The notes under the pieces were generated by a model. The model was given only the letters and a program-made list of their open reading frames with translations. It was not told the origin of the DNA and did not search any database. A program made the position numbers and the translations under genes. From Gymnogyps californianus (lineage: Eukaryota > Chordata > Aves > Accipitriformes > Cathartidae), in assembly GCF_018139145.2 (NCBI RefSeq), contig NC_059478.1, positions 26,939,001 through 27,003,000 of the forward strand: a DNA stretch of 64,000 bases, in the 5' to 3' direction. This document shows positions 34,207 through 45,905 of this stretch, piece after piece; the stretch's first letter is position 1, and each line of letters starts with the position of its first letter.

Positions 34207-34336
34207 CTGTCTTTATCTCAACCCACCAGTTTTCTCACTTTTACTCTTCTGATTCTCTCCTCCATCCCACCGGGGGGGAGTGAGCAAGCGGCTGTGTGGT
34301 GCTTAGTTGCCGACTGGGGTTAAACCACGACAAAGG

Positions 34337-34685
34337 AGCACAGCTTCCAGGGAAGGGCTGGGACCAGAGCTTGCATCTAGGTACCTAGGCAGGTACCAAA
34401 GCCCTTAGCCTGGTCTAGTGGCAGGGTAAGGAGCCTTGGTTTAGACCCCAAGGAAGGCAGTTTTTGCAGGTGTAAAACTTCCCAGTTTCAGTAAGAACAT
34501 CCATATAATCAGTGACCGTGGTCCAGCCAGGTGGTGGTAGCTCATTGAGCCATGCTAACTAAGCATTATCCTAGTATGTATTAGCTACTTGATATTGTAA
34601 TGACTCCCTTAGAACACTTTCTTCTCAGACATCCTTCTGCCCGCATGCTGTGTTATGTGCAAAGAATGTCCTTGTAGTTTTAACT
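34337..34685. other. Unique noncoding DNA
   Basis: No gene or recognisable repeat lies between LTR-C and the MIR/L2-like fragment. Confidence 0.5.
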
Positions 34686-34689
34686 CCAG

Positions 34690-35215
34690 GCTGGGACGTT
34701 AGGGATCTGCTGTAACTGAGTGACTTTGGGAAATTCTTCCACCTTGCCATGCTCTGCTAGCTCAGTGCTGAAGTTTCTTACTTCCTGCTTTGTAAGACTG
34801 AATCAGTATTTTCCTCTCTCTTTTCTTCTCATCCCAGTCATTTCTGCATCTGTTTAGTCTGCAAGCTGTTCAGGTCAGGTCTACTTCTTACTAAGACACA
34901 GTGGTGTTTTGAGCTTGCCTGGGTCACCTCAGGTCTCCTGTGTTACTCTTGATGATGATGGACTGGGTTTTGATGTATCTTGTGACATTGGGAATCTGTG
35001 ATAATCCAGCTCCTGTGCTAAGCAACTATTTCTGTTCTCTGTTCCCCTGGGTGCAACAGTAAATTAGAAGGCAAGGACAGTCTTTCAAATAAACATCAGT
35101 AAAATACCCAGCACATGGGTCTCTGATAGGCATTCTTAGGCTTTAGTGGATACAAGTATTTTATTAATACTGGTAATAACAAGAGTATAATGATAATAGG
35201 AATAATAATAACAGC
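34690..35215 (+). repeat. MIR/L2-like ancient repeat, dispersed
   Basis: The words gtgactttgggaaattcttc and tgctttgtaagactgaatca (34720-34805) parallel the MIR core. A segment, tagtctgcaagctgttcagg at about 34856, resembles the L2/MIR tail 'agactgtaagctctttgagg'. An ending rich in AATAATAATA lies at about 35190-35212. Gaps suggest deletions or several fragments. Confidence 0.4.
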
Positions 35216-36525
35216 CACAACCCAGCACAAAACCACTTTCTGTCATTTTGAAGCCAAATGACTTAAAAAAAAATCCCCTTTTAATGTTTATTTGAAATAT
35301 GTTTTGCTTTTGTTAAACTGCAGTTTATTTCGATTTCAAGATTCTCAGTTTTTTATTTCAAAATTTTGTAGATTGATAGTTTGAAAAAAAAAATTGAGAA
35401 ATGTGAATGCTATTTTTTCAAAATCTAAAATTTCACTAAAATCTGGAAAGACAATGTCCAGCTTTGTTCTCTGCTTGAACTTTCTTATGTGTAGGATTTG
35501 AATGCCACGTGCTTAGTGTGAGAGCTAACATTTTAAATGCTAAAAAATTTCTTTTTATTACAGAATGTACATTCTCAGTCCATTTCTTTCTATGATAACT
35601 GCACCCCAGGGTTTCTCTTAGCAAATATAAGACCCCCACATGCACACAAATTTCACTTACTAGCAGGAGGAGAGCATGGTCATGTGTATGTGACTTTTTC
35701 AGGATTGCCATGATTGAGTACGTGTGCTATAACACACTAAGTGATGTAAGAGTTAGCATCTGCCCAGTTGCTTTTCTTCAGACACTAGAGTTGTGCTCTG
35801 TATCTCAATTTGTACCAGTGTAATGGCTTACGCTATTGACATGCCATTTTGTCCTGAGCTGTAACGCATGCCTAAACTTCCCAGGTGGCCCTGGGCCAAA
35901 CTTCTGCTTCTTGGTTGTTTCAACCAAAGCTTGCACAACAGGGACCTGGTCTATGAGGGAAGCATCTCATCACGTAAAGAAATATTGTTGTAGCTAACAA
36001 AAGAGGCAGGAACTATCCCAAAGAGGTTGGGAACACTTACAACAACCTACAACATTCAATGTCTAGTTGTGTGGAAGTGTTACTGCTCTGGTTAGATACC
36101 GGTACCTTCTGAACCACTTGTGTAAGCACCACTAAAGAGATTATAACCTAGTAAAGAGATGTTGCTCTAGTGCTCATTGCTACAATAACAACTGAACCTT
36201 CAACATCTTCCAGAAAATGTTCTTTCTCCCTGTTGGTTTGTTATGAACATATGAAGCTAAGACTTCATGCTAACATAAGCATAAGTGTTGTGTTTCCACT
36301 TTTGGGGATGTCTTTTACTCTATTCTGTGGCATTCTTGAGGGAGCTTTAATCATCTATTCTCTCTGCCTTCCTCTTCTTTTTGTGTAATTACTATTAAGT
36401 AAATCACTTGCTGCAAGTAAATAAATTCCTCTGAAGGTCCTTAGCTGCAATTTTCTCATGCGGAGGGCAATGGGTTTCCACATTACTCACTCAAAGTGAG
36501 AGTACTTCTAATTCAAGTCTGTGAC
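35216..36525. other. Unique noncoding DNA, AT-rich start
   Basis: No gene was recognised. Around 35775-35850 the words tctcaatttgtaccagtgta and gctattgacatg resemble old amniote repeat text, too weak to call. Confidence 0.45.
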
Positions 36526-36529
36526 GCTG

Positions 36530-36810
36530 TATGTTCGTTTTCCTTCAGCACCCATTGACCGAAACTTGTTGAAATTAATTGTGCTGCACTGATTTCATGT
36601 CACTGAAATATGAAGTAGAAATATTCATCAGTTTATTAAAAATCCAGCAAATGTCAGAGTATTACCAGCCCTAATTAATATGTGTTTAAATTCTCTGCCC
36701 TGGGCCCTGCAGTCTTTTATTTTGTTTAAACTGAAGCTTGACATTTTCAGTCAGCGCATTATTGTCTAACAGCGGGAGAGTGAAAGCTATACCCCTTTCC
36801 TTAAACACAC
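36530..36810. promoter_or_regulatory. Candidate conserved noncoding element
   Basis: The sequence has many homeodomain/POU-type cores (gaaattaattg, cctaattaatatg, gcgcattattg, atattcatcag), no simple repeats and no coding frame. That texture is typical of developmental enhancers. It is inference from composition; an alignment to another bird or a mammal would decide. Confidence 0.3.
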
Positions 36811-39800
36811 CAGACTGTGGAATGTGCTCCGTCTCGCTCCCATTCCCCTTCCATTTGTTAGGTACTGGACACGAGACCCGGACTCTGAGAGATAGCTTTC
36901 CTTTGGACTAAAAGGAAAGAGTCAAGCCTCAAACCTTCCCTGTAGCTGGAGCCCAAAAGCTGTATTTCAGGGATTCGGGAACAGCAATGGGTGAAATCCT
37001 TTAGTGCTGTCAGGAAGGAATTTTCTTCTTTACCAAAACACCAATACCATGTATTTATTAGTTCCGAGTTTTTTAAACTTACCCTGTAAATTGTAACTAA
37101 AGAAACTGAACAAAATTCCCAGGTGACAGCAACTGACGGTTCTGTCAATAAAAATGGACATAAGCCAGCAGGAGTATTTTCATGCCACCCACAAAATATT
37201 TTTGCTAGAAGCAGTTTGACATTCTCTAAAATTGTCCCAACCGCACTGTTGTGCGGTCCTCACCTGGCGTCTCTGTTATCACTTGCTTTCTCCTTCAGCT
37301 CTTCCAGGTAGTCTCAAAACCGTGGAGCAGTAGCCTCAGTTCTGGCATCAGGCACTAGTTCCCCATGAGGACATACGTTTTCGTCCTAAGCCTGCTATCA
37401 AATGGTTTAGCTTAATCCTGCTGTGGAGATGGGTTAACCTAAACCAGAATAGAGAACATCCTGCCTGGGGCACTGGTGCGGAGTTGTTACTGAGCCTGCC
37501 CTGATACCCTAATGCTGTGGCATTAACTTCTGGTGATTTCTCTGTGGAGATGTGTGTGTGTGTCATTTGCCAAGGTGAAGTATAGGACATATATTAAATA
37601 TAGGAAATATATTGAAAATAGGACACAGGCAAGTGGGTGCATTATGCCTGTTATTGGCCAGTCCTCATTTTCATCAGCTGTTTTATCTACTCTCACCAGT
37701 TTGTCAACCTTCATTTTCCCTCGGGGAACCATGGATTAATCCTGCCAAGCTCTCCAAAGCAGCATCCTCTAGCTCATCTCCCCCAACCCCATTCTTCAGT
37801 TGTGCATTCAGGCTTGTTCCAGCTGGAATAAACCATTATAACGACTGTATATGGATAGTTGATTGTGACCCTGGGTCTGCGTATGGAAGTAGTTTGGTCC
37901 TTCCAAAAGTCACGGATGGGCTGTGAGAATTGCACCTGGCTCTCCAGGCATCGGTTGAACCTGCCTCCCAACCTCTCTGCTGCCGTTTACCTCTTTTTCT
38001 GCTGCAGTACCACCTGGGTGTAGTTTGGCAAGTGTCCTCTCCCTCTTCTCCTCACCACCTGTGCATACTTGGCCCCAGAACGCCTTGCTTCCATGGCCTA
38101 TGCTGTTCTCCATCTTTACCTTCCAACCCCAGTTTTCCCTGGCTTCTCTTCCTGCACTGGGTGATGTTGAAAGAAGCATCTCCACTGCTTCCAGCTAGCT
38201 GGAGATGGTGCCCATAACTAAGGTGTGTTCAAGCTCCTTTCCCTCCTGAGATGGGCACCTTTGATCCAGAGTTACTAAACCTCCCCAAATGTTTTCCAGC
38301 TTTGCTGTAACTTTCCATAATCCATCCTCTTTTTCTAACCTGGCTCTAACACAGCGAAATTTGATGAGATTGTCATCATTCCTCTGCCCATGTGCCTGTC
38401 TGTGTCCCCATGCATCACACCTGTATGGCTCCCACCAGCACAGTACTGAACTGCCTCGTTCTCTCAGTGCCTTACAGCCACATTAAAGGACTTGCTTCTG
38501 ACAAAGCAAAAATGTTATGGTGGAGACTGGTTTTCTGGGCCGTGGATGAACCACAGAACCACAAAACCACCCTTCCTGACACTCTGTTGTGTCTCTGCTT
38601 ATCATCACACAGGCAAGCGTGGATCACATCCACTGCGGCCCCGTGCCGCTCTTCCTAGCATGCTCCACCCCACACCAAGGACTCTGCAGTGTTGGGGGAC
38701 GGCAGCAGACAGCAAGTAAGTCTGGACTATGTAACATCAGCCTGTTCAGTGAGCAGTAGGGCTTCGGGAGTCATATGTCCTGCAGCTTTGTGTCTTGTGG
38801 TTGGATTCACTGTTGTCCAAGGTTGGGGCACTGTGGGCTGCTTCTGTGCCACAGTTTCTCTTGAGAATCTTAGTATTTTGGGGGGTCAGGTTGAAAATCT
38901 TACTCTGTCCATCTGGTCATTTTGTATTTCTGGGCAAACTGGTAAATGTGGCAGAGCACAATACTTAACAGTGTTCAAATAGCAGTCAGCTAAAAGGTTC
39001 ACTGCTGGTTTAAAGAGTGGGAGATAGCCCCCTTCTCACACTCAGATAGCTTTGCCGATTTCTTATTTCGGAGGAAAGGAGTTTTTTTCTTACGCTAATG
39101 GTCTCATCTACATAGTTTACCTGTACTCTGTGGTTCCTGGAAGCAACGTACTTTATTATGTTTTCCTAGCAATGTAAGGTACTGAATAAAAAAAACCTGG
39201 AATCTGAAAACCTTGAATTTTGGAGTGCTTGAAATCCAGCTATGAATTTATCACCTTGTGCTCCTTTCTAGGAACAAACCACAAGTGCTGAAAAATTACC
39301 TTCAGGGTTAAAGTAATCCCCTCTATCAGTTCTGCCTTTGTGCATTGCTTCCTTGGATGGCTGGCTCTCTGAGGACAACAAGAAATCAGCTTCTCTATTT
39401 ATGATCAGCAGTGCTCAGCAAAACAAGGCTCCCAACCTGAATGAAGCCTCTAAGCCCATCCAAAAAGAGAAATACAGTTTAAATATTCCTCTTCTCTAGA
39501 GGGTTTGATTCAGCCAGCTCTGGGAAAACCCAGCTTGTTCCCTTCCCTCTGCTAATATTGGATTGGGTTGTTTCCCTTCCTTATTTCTTCTCTTGGATGA
39601 GGAATGACCTCCTTTCCCCCAGAACCTGGGATCTCCCAGATCTTGCTTTCCCAGTCAATGTGAACCCATGACACCACAAAAGTACTGCTTCTTGCACAGC
39701 ATTGCTCAGCAACAAAAAAGGAAAATAAAGTATCCAGCTCTCACACCTGACACCTTCTCTGTCAGCCTGTACGCAGGCTAATAAATGCTTTCAGGAGACA

Positions 39801-40380
39801 CAGTGTCCTTGTTTAGATCTACTGCTACTCCGAGTACTTAAATCAGGGCTTGTAAGCAAACATTACCAATGGTTTCACTGCAAAAACCATCTTGAGAAAC
39901 CCACTTAACATTTGGTTAACATGGCAGAGAGAATCTCTCCCCCAGGCTTAGCTGAGAGATGAGTCATTTCCACCACTGCCTGGGACAGAAGGAGAGTTTA
40001 CTTAGCGTAGCCCCATTTGATGGTTTTCTGCTTTGTGAGTCATCAGGGCTTTCTTTTCAGATGGTCACCAACAGAGAGTGGCTTTGCTGACAAGTGGGCT
40101 GTGTGCAAGGGAGAAATGGCCGTTGCCATGAGCAGCCGGCTTTCTCCTCTGCCCCCTCGGAGCAGGGGAGCCTGAGCTAGAAAGCCCTGTGCAATAGTCT
40201 TGTCACACATCTGGTTGTAGATGTGGGATTTATGGAGGGATGGCAACTTGCTTATTTAAGTTAACCATAGTTTTAAGACATGTAATCCCTCTGCACTGTG
40301 ATTGGTCTCCCTCCAGCTCCATCTGGTTCTACAGCATGCGGACCTGAATGGCACATGGGAATAGCCTGCAAACCAGATGC
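36811..40380. other. Unique noncoding DNA with a short TG repeat
   Basis: A short TG run lies at 37550-37563. Several open frames of 60-105 codons overlap at 37.5-38.7 kb on both strands without recognised homology. A donor-like gtaagt lies at about 38716. No interspersed repeat was recognised. Confidence 0.45.
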
Positions 40381-40384
40381 TTAA

Positions 40385-40500
40385 CATTTAATTTTAGTGA
40401 TGAATAAACTCTGTAAGCATCTCATTATATAGTCGCCTGGCCTAATTAGTAACATTCAGACAAGCATTAATCTGCAAAAACGCTTAGCGGTGCTGGGAGT
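40385..40500. promoter_or_regulatory. Candidate conserved noncoding block
   Basis: Homeodomain-type cores (tttaattttagtg, cctaattagtaac, gcattaatctg) cluster within about 110 bp of non-repetitive sequence. Conservation was not testable here. Confidence 0.25.
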
Positions 40501-43500
40501 ACTCAGTGGAGCTCTGAGGAGACATCTTCTTTGTGGAGGGAGGGAGGACATTAGTGGAAACAAATGAATGGCTGGGGCTTTGGTGGGGTCTAGTTAGGTG
40601 TTCCAGGAGTTTTCAATGAAATGGGTCCTCCTGAGTGATTTAAGTGCAACTCTTTGCTGAACTGTATCGTATTTCAAGTGGGTTCACTTACAAAAGTGAA
40701 TTTGATTTTGGCCTTATGATTTGCATCATCATCCTGAAAAGAACAGACCATCAAACAATTTATATTCATCTACAGTGACGTTCATCCCTCCCCCTGCCTC
40801 CTTCATCCTACTGCTTTGAAAGTGTGAACAGCGAGTGAAGGCATAGACTGAATTTCCAGGTCTTCAGGCTCTTGGTCCTATCCCAAGCTCAGCAAGCCCA
40901 ACAGTCCCTCACACCTAGGTCTCATTGCATCATAGCTTGTGCCCGTGAATGAAACCTGGACCCTGTGAGGAGCTCCATGCTGACAAAGCCATGGTGTCAC
41001 CACAAAACCACTCTTTCAGAATGGTGTCCCTCTTGAATATCCATCAAACCAAAAGTTTCCTGTGCTGTTGGATAGAAGACGAATAAACTGTTATCTTTTG
41101 CTGGAGGAAAGCCTATATCACAGTAGATCCACAGTCCTGCAATGCACACAGCCAGAGTTATTCTGAGAGGTAAAGCAATAACTCTAGTGCAAGACAGAAG
41201 ACATAACAAGCAAGTGGAAATTTTTACATAAAAGAAAATATCTAGGACTACAACAGATACTAATGAACTGAGAAAACAGACAGATGTACGTTAGGGATTT
41301 GAGCGATACCTGGGAGCATATTTTATTTTATTTTGTTCATATTTTTACATCTGGCACTTTCACCATATTAATGATTTAAGGAATAATTATTGTAAGGTTG
41401 AGTTTCCTTTTAAAAACTTTCAGTGTTCCATCCTGGAATTCATTCCAGATGCTGGTAACTAAAACTGAAGAAACATGCTTCAAAATGATAGTCTTCTCCA
41501 AGTCAGGATGACAGCAAAATATGTAAACGACCAATAGCTCTTCTAGCCACTTGGTTCTTTATGAGCTATCTGATTCCCTTCCAGTTTGTTTAAAATTTTT
41601 ACCATGCAGATGTTCCTTTGGGTGACCAATTTTTATAGTTTTGAAAAGATTATATCAGTTTTCCATGGTATTGTATTACTGTATTTCTTGGATTTTTTTA
41701 TAGCACTTGAAAGGCTAATTTCTTAATCAGACATTACTAGTGGAATGTAGAAAGAGAGGTTAAAAAGCCAAACTGGCACTGAGAATTAAACACAGGTTCG
41801 TAATAATATGAAAGGAAAACAAAAAGCATCAACTCGAGGATGTTGTTATTGAATGAAAGTTGAGAAAACTGCTAGGAACATGCATTTTTTATTATTATCA
41901 AAGGTGTTAAAATATATACATAGCATATGTTTGGCACTGAATTGTTGTTACACAGTTCTGTAGTATTCAGCTGTCTTGGATAAAAACTATCACTTTGATA
42001 CTGGAAAATTATTATGAAAATGTTAGTTTTGGGCCTACTAGTAAAAAGCAAAGATTGTCTTGCATGCCAGTAAGGTTTCAGTGGAGGGTTTGCACTGTTT
42101 CCAGAAACCATCTTTGGCAACCACTGAGTTTCACCTCTGTCAACAAGTCTGCGTAACATTTTGTCCTTCTTTATCCTTGTCAGGAGAGCTGATGGGGAGA
42201 CAAGAGATTGGAGTTGGCTTCACACCCTGAAATTCAGAGACAGATTTCAAACACCACTTTAGGATTATAAGTAGCAGCTGAAACAGGATTTAAGAAATGC
42301 TGGTACAAACATTAAGAAATATTCAGAAAGAAAGAAAAAAGAAAAGTCCCACTATAGGATTATTCTGTTTTGTTTCAATGTAAGCATGAATGCTGTTATA
42401 CTGACACACAGCTTATGCAGATGCACAGCTTGTGTTCGGTCCAGTGCTACCATGATGGCAACAGTCAGACCAGAGGCCGTTTTGTTTTTTTTTTCCAACT
42501 GTTCCCAAACTCCAGGTTTCTTCAGCTCTAGGTTTTGAGCTGGGCTTATCCCTCCAACAGGTACATTGATTCCAAATTCTTTTGAGCAGTATCTTATTTC
42601 TGGAAGCTCAAGATTCAAAATGTGCCGCCTATTTCCCGCAGAGTAGTTTCCATTGAGTCATATCATGTTCATGGGAACAAAAAACCAAACCAGAACTGTG
42701 TTAGTTTATAATATTGTGTAAATGTTACGTAACTTGGCTTCTGAGAGTTTTCTTTGCCTTCTTCTGGAGCACTGGAAATTGGCCGCAGCTAGAGGCAGGA
42801 CGTGGAGCTGGTTGTGTTGGCGCTCCAGCTGGTGTTAGCAATTTCTCTGGAGCCTAGTCAGGGACTCCTGCTCACATGACCGGCACTAAATCATCAAGCT
42901 TAGGGTCAGGCATAAGTTTTTCATCAGATGACAGGGGCAGGGACCTGTCACCGCTTCTTTGTCTTCAGCTGCAGCACAGAGCACAGCCCGCTGCTGAGGA
43001 TCACCCGGGAATTAGCACCTAACAAATTCCCTTGCTGTTTGCAGGACCCCTAGGCATCTCAGTACCTGTAATCTTTCCTGCTCTCCTCCTGTTTTATGTT
43101 GTAATTTGTGGCTTTTGGTCTTTTCTGCAGCTTGTTTTAAGCTTGTTGCAAGTTTGGGGGAAATGTTTTGCAGCTTCCTCTCTGTATGAGCATGGCAACA
43201 GGAGCAGAAGTGCTGTATATCCTACATTTCTGTCATTTTTGCAATTGCAGGGGACTTGATCTCATTTTGGTCCTCTGTTCCTAGGTAGAGATGTACTTTG
43301 CAGCAGGAAATGAATTAGTGTGATACAGAAATATTGATCTTTGCCATGCTGGGAGCTTAGTGTCTGATGCATGTGAAAAACCAAGTGTACTCTCTGCTCG
43401 TTGGATTAGGGATGAGTACAAGTCCTCAGACACGATGGTTGTTCTAAACCAGTGGGAAACAGCTTTACCATCTTATTTCTGTCCCCTGCTCTTCAAAACA

Positions 43501-45590
43501 CTCCTTAGTGTTGAATAGTTGTGGTGTTGCCCAAAGATCTCTGCCTGCAATACCATGCAAAGGATTTTGGAGCAGAGGTGGTGTTTGGACCGAGAAGATG
43601 TGAGACTTCCTGGGGGAGCGTCTACCCAGAGTGGGGCTAGCACTAGCCAAGAATACGAAGTGCCTCATTTCCACCGCTATGAAATCCATGCACACAAAAC
43701 ACCACAAGCCAAACCACAGGTTGCAAATCAGATTTTCCTCTAAAAATCATCAGCAACCCAAGCTGACATTTTCTTTTTGATGCATTTTATTTCTCAAACT
43801 CTTGGGGAGGTGGCTATCTCGACTTCAGCTTGGTAGCCTTTGGAGTCAGAGCAGCTGCCTGACCTCACATACACATCCCAAAGGCTGTACCTGCATAGAC
43901 CTGCGTACTGAGCAGGAGCGATGCTGAGAAGGCCGTTAAGAGCTGAACTATATCCAATACAATTAGGAATAAATCAAGCACTTCTGAGCCTTCCAACAAG
44001 CTTGATCAAAACATAATGCATCTCTTTCCTCAGCTGTTGTCTTCCACTCCTTTTTCTCCCCCTCAGCCTGCATTAAGTGAAGCCATCCATCGGTTCACTT
44101 GAGGAGGAAGGTTGTGCAGTTTCCATGCCAGACATATGGTCTCTCGTTGGATTTACCTGGAACTGACTTGTTTGGTATGAAAAACTACTATTAATATTAT
44201 GATCAGTATTAAGTCAAATAAATAGACTGTAAAGAATCTAAAAGCTGGGACCTCTGCCACTGGAGGAAGAGGATGCTCCAACCAGACATGTTGTAGAAGG
44301 GCAACGAGGGCATGTTTCCTCCGATCTCTCTGAATTTGAGGGGTAGTAGCTTGATAGATTAGGGATAGGTCTAACTGTCTGAAAAGGTATTTACAAATAT
44401 CAGAATGGTATCTCTCATTGCTGGGACTACATCTTAGACCTGGCACTTCCATTGTGTTTTCTGCTCTTAAGATTCCCATGCATTTACACCAGGGTAGAAT
44501 TGACCTCTTGCTGTGCTCATCTGTATTGCAAGCATGCTATTCTCTGAGGGAAGAAAAATGGAGACACTTTAGGTGGCATTTTGTTTCCTACACAATGGCC
44601 ATTTAAGTGAGAAATCAAGGCGCTGACTTAAGAAAAGACAGTGAAGAAAAATATGGATATTTATATAAATGTGAAGTATCTTGCAAGAAAAAAAATTAAT
44701 TGGGAATTAATGTAATTTTCTCAAAAATCCAAAATAATTTATATTGAAAGGGTTATTAAGGTTGAGAAAATAAACATTTCCTGTTGTGGTTTCTGCAAAA
44801 TATCTCCAGTGGCACTTTTAGAGTCATCTATAATTTGTGTTCTCTGGGGAAATATTTCTGTGATTACATATAGGTCTGGAAGTTACACTAAGTATGTCTC
44901 TCCTGGATCAATGCGCCCTGGAAATCTTTATCTTCATTAGTTATAGCCTCCATCATTTCAGTGCTCTGAAGAATACATTTAAAGTATCAAGCGTAGTCAT
45001 TATAATGCAATAGGAAATAGTCTAATAAATTATCTGTCCTGTTATTGTTTCTAGGACAAATATTGGATGTAGGAAAGATTTATTAGATGGATATATTTGT
45101 GAATTTATCTTATAAATTAAATTTTTTGGAAACTGGGTCTGTTCTTCACACTAAGACCCCACAAGGATTTAATTAAAGGCCTATTAGTCAAACTAATTCC
45201 TGACATGACATAGGTTTGTATTACACAAACAAATTTGACTTTCCAAACATGCTTGTGAGATTTGGCATTTTGCTGAGAGATACCTATTGATAAACATAAT
45301 TGGGAGAAATTACTGAAAATAAATGCTGGCTTCCACTGGACATATAAATTACCTCGTATTACTGGTGCCTGAGAAAAAACTAACATACTGTAGAATAATC
45401 TACCGCTATAAAATCACTTCTACTAAGACAGATGCAGAATATTGGAAATGACCCTTTATTTAGAGAGTAAAAAGATAAGGCCCACACACACTTCCAAACC
45501 AGACCCAAATTTTCAAGATATAACATGAACATGAAAAACAAGTCTATGCTGTAACACAATTAAAGCAAAAAGGCAGAAGTGCGGCACCAC
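40501..45590. other. Unique noncoding DNA
   Basis: No exon, RNA gene or recent transposon was recognised in 5 kb. T-rich low-complexity runs occur near 41320-41350 and 42482-42494. All open frames are short and unrecognised. Confidence 0.5.
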
Positions 45591-45594
45591 TGGC

Positions 45595-45905
45595 AACAGT
45601 GCAGACCTGGGAGTCAGGACATCGGAGCTTCTCTCCCGTCTCCGTTCACAGATATCCATATGATATTGGGATCTAAGCCAGGGTCCTATCTGGACCTTGC
45701 TTAGGACCTTGTGATTGCATATTTCCAGGGCTGTAGAGAAACCAGGCTCGGTCTGAATCTTCCATCACTCTTTAAAATGCAGAGACCATTGGTCATGATA
45801 TCTCCATGGGACAATTGCAGGGATAATTGTGCCATTCCACACTCATCTGTAGAATAGGTATAACAGCACTTCCAGCTGCTTCTCTCTGTATGGTTTTTAG
45901 AACAG
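45595..45905 (+). repeat. MIR-like ancient SINE, fragmented
   Basis: Text in MIR order appears: cagacctgggagtcaggaca (about 45602), then after a gap catctgtagaataggtataa and cagcacttcc (about 45843-45874), and gtttttagaacagatgc (45893-45909). It parallels 'gacctgggttc', 'catctgtaaaatgggaataa' and the 3' 'agaacagtgcc' segment. Intervening sequence is not recognisable. Confidence 0.45.

Larger units (their letters stand above)
33737..34332 (+). mobile_element. Solo LTR, plus strand (LTR-C)
   Basis: This 596-bp LTR runs TGTGCTGG...CCACGACA and is very close to LTR-A. The CRE-like site (TGATGTCA, 33996-34003), TATA box (34013-34018) and ATTAAA (34201-34206) are in the same places. No primer-binding site follows and no polypurine tract precedes it, so it is a solo LTR and not the 3' end of the 20-kb provirus. 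The flanks share a 4-bp direct repeat, aagg (33733-33736 and 34333-34336), where two sister copies have 5 bp. One end may have mutated or the copies may vary. Confidence 0.92.

Noticed and set aside
20144..34332. LTR-A and LTR-C as the two ends of one 14-kb provirus
   Set aside because: The outer flanks (cagaa and aagga) do not match. LTR-C has its own 4-bp direct repeat and no polypurine tract before it, and an opposite-strand solo LTR with its own duplication lies between them.
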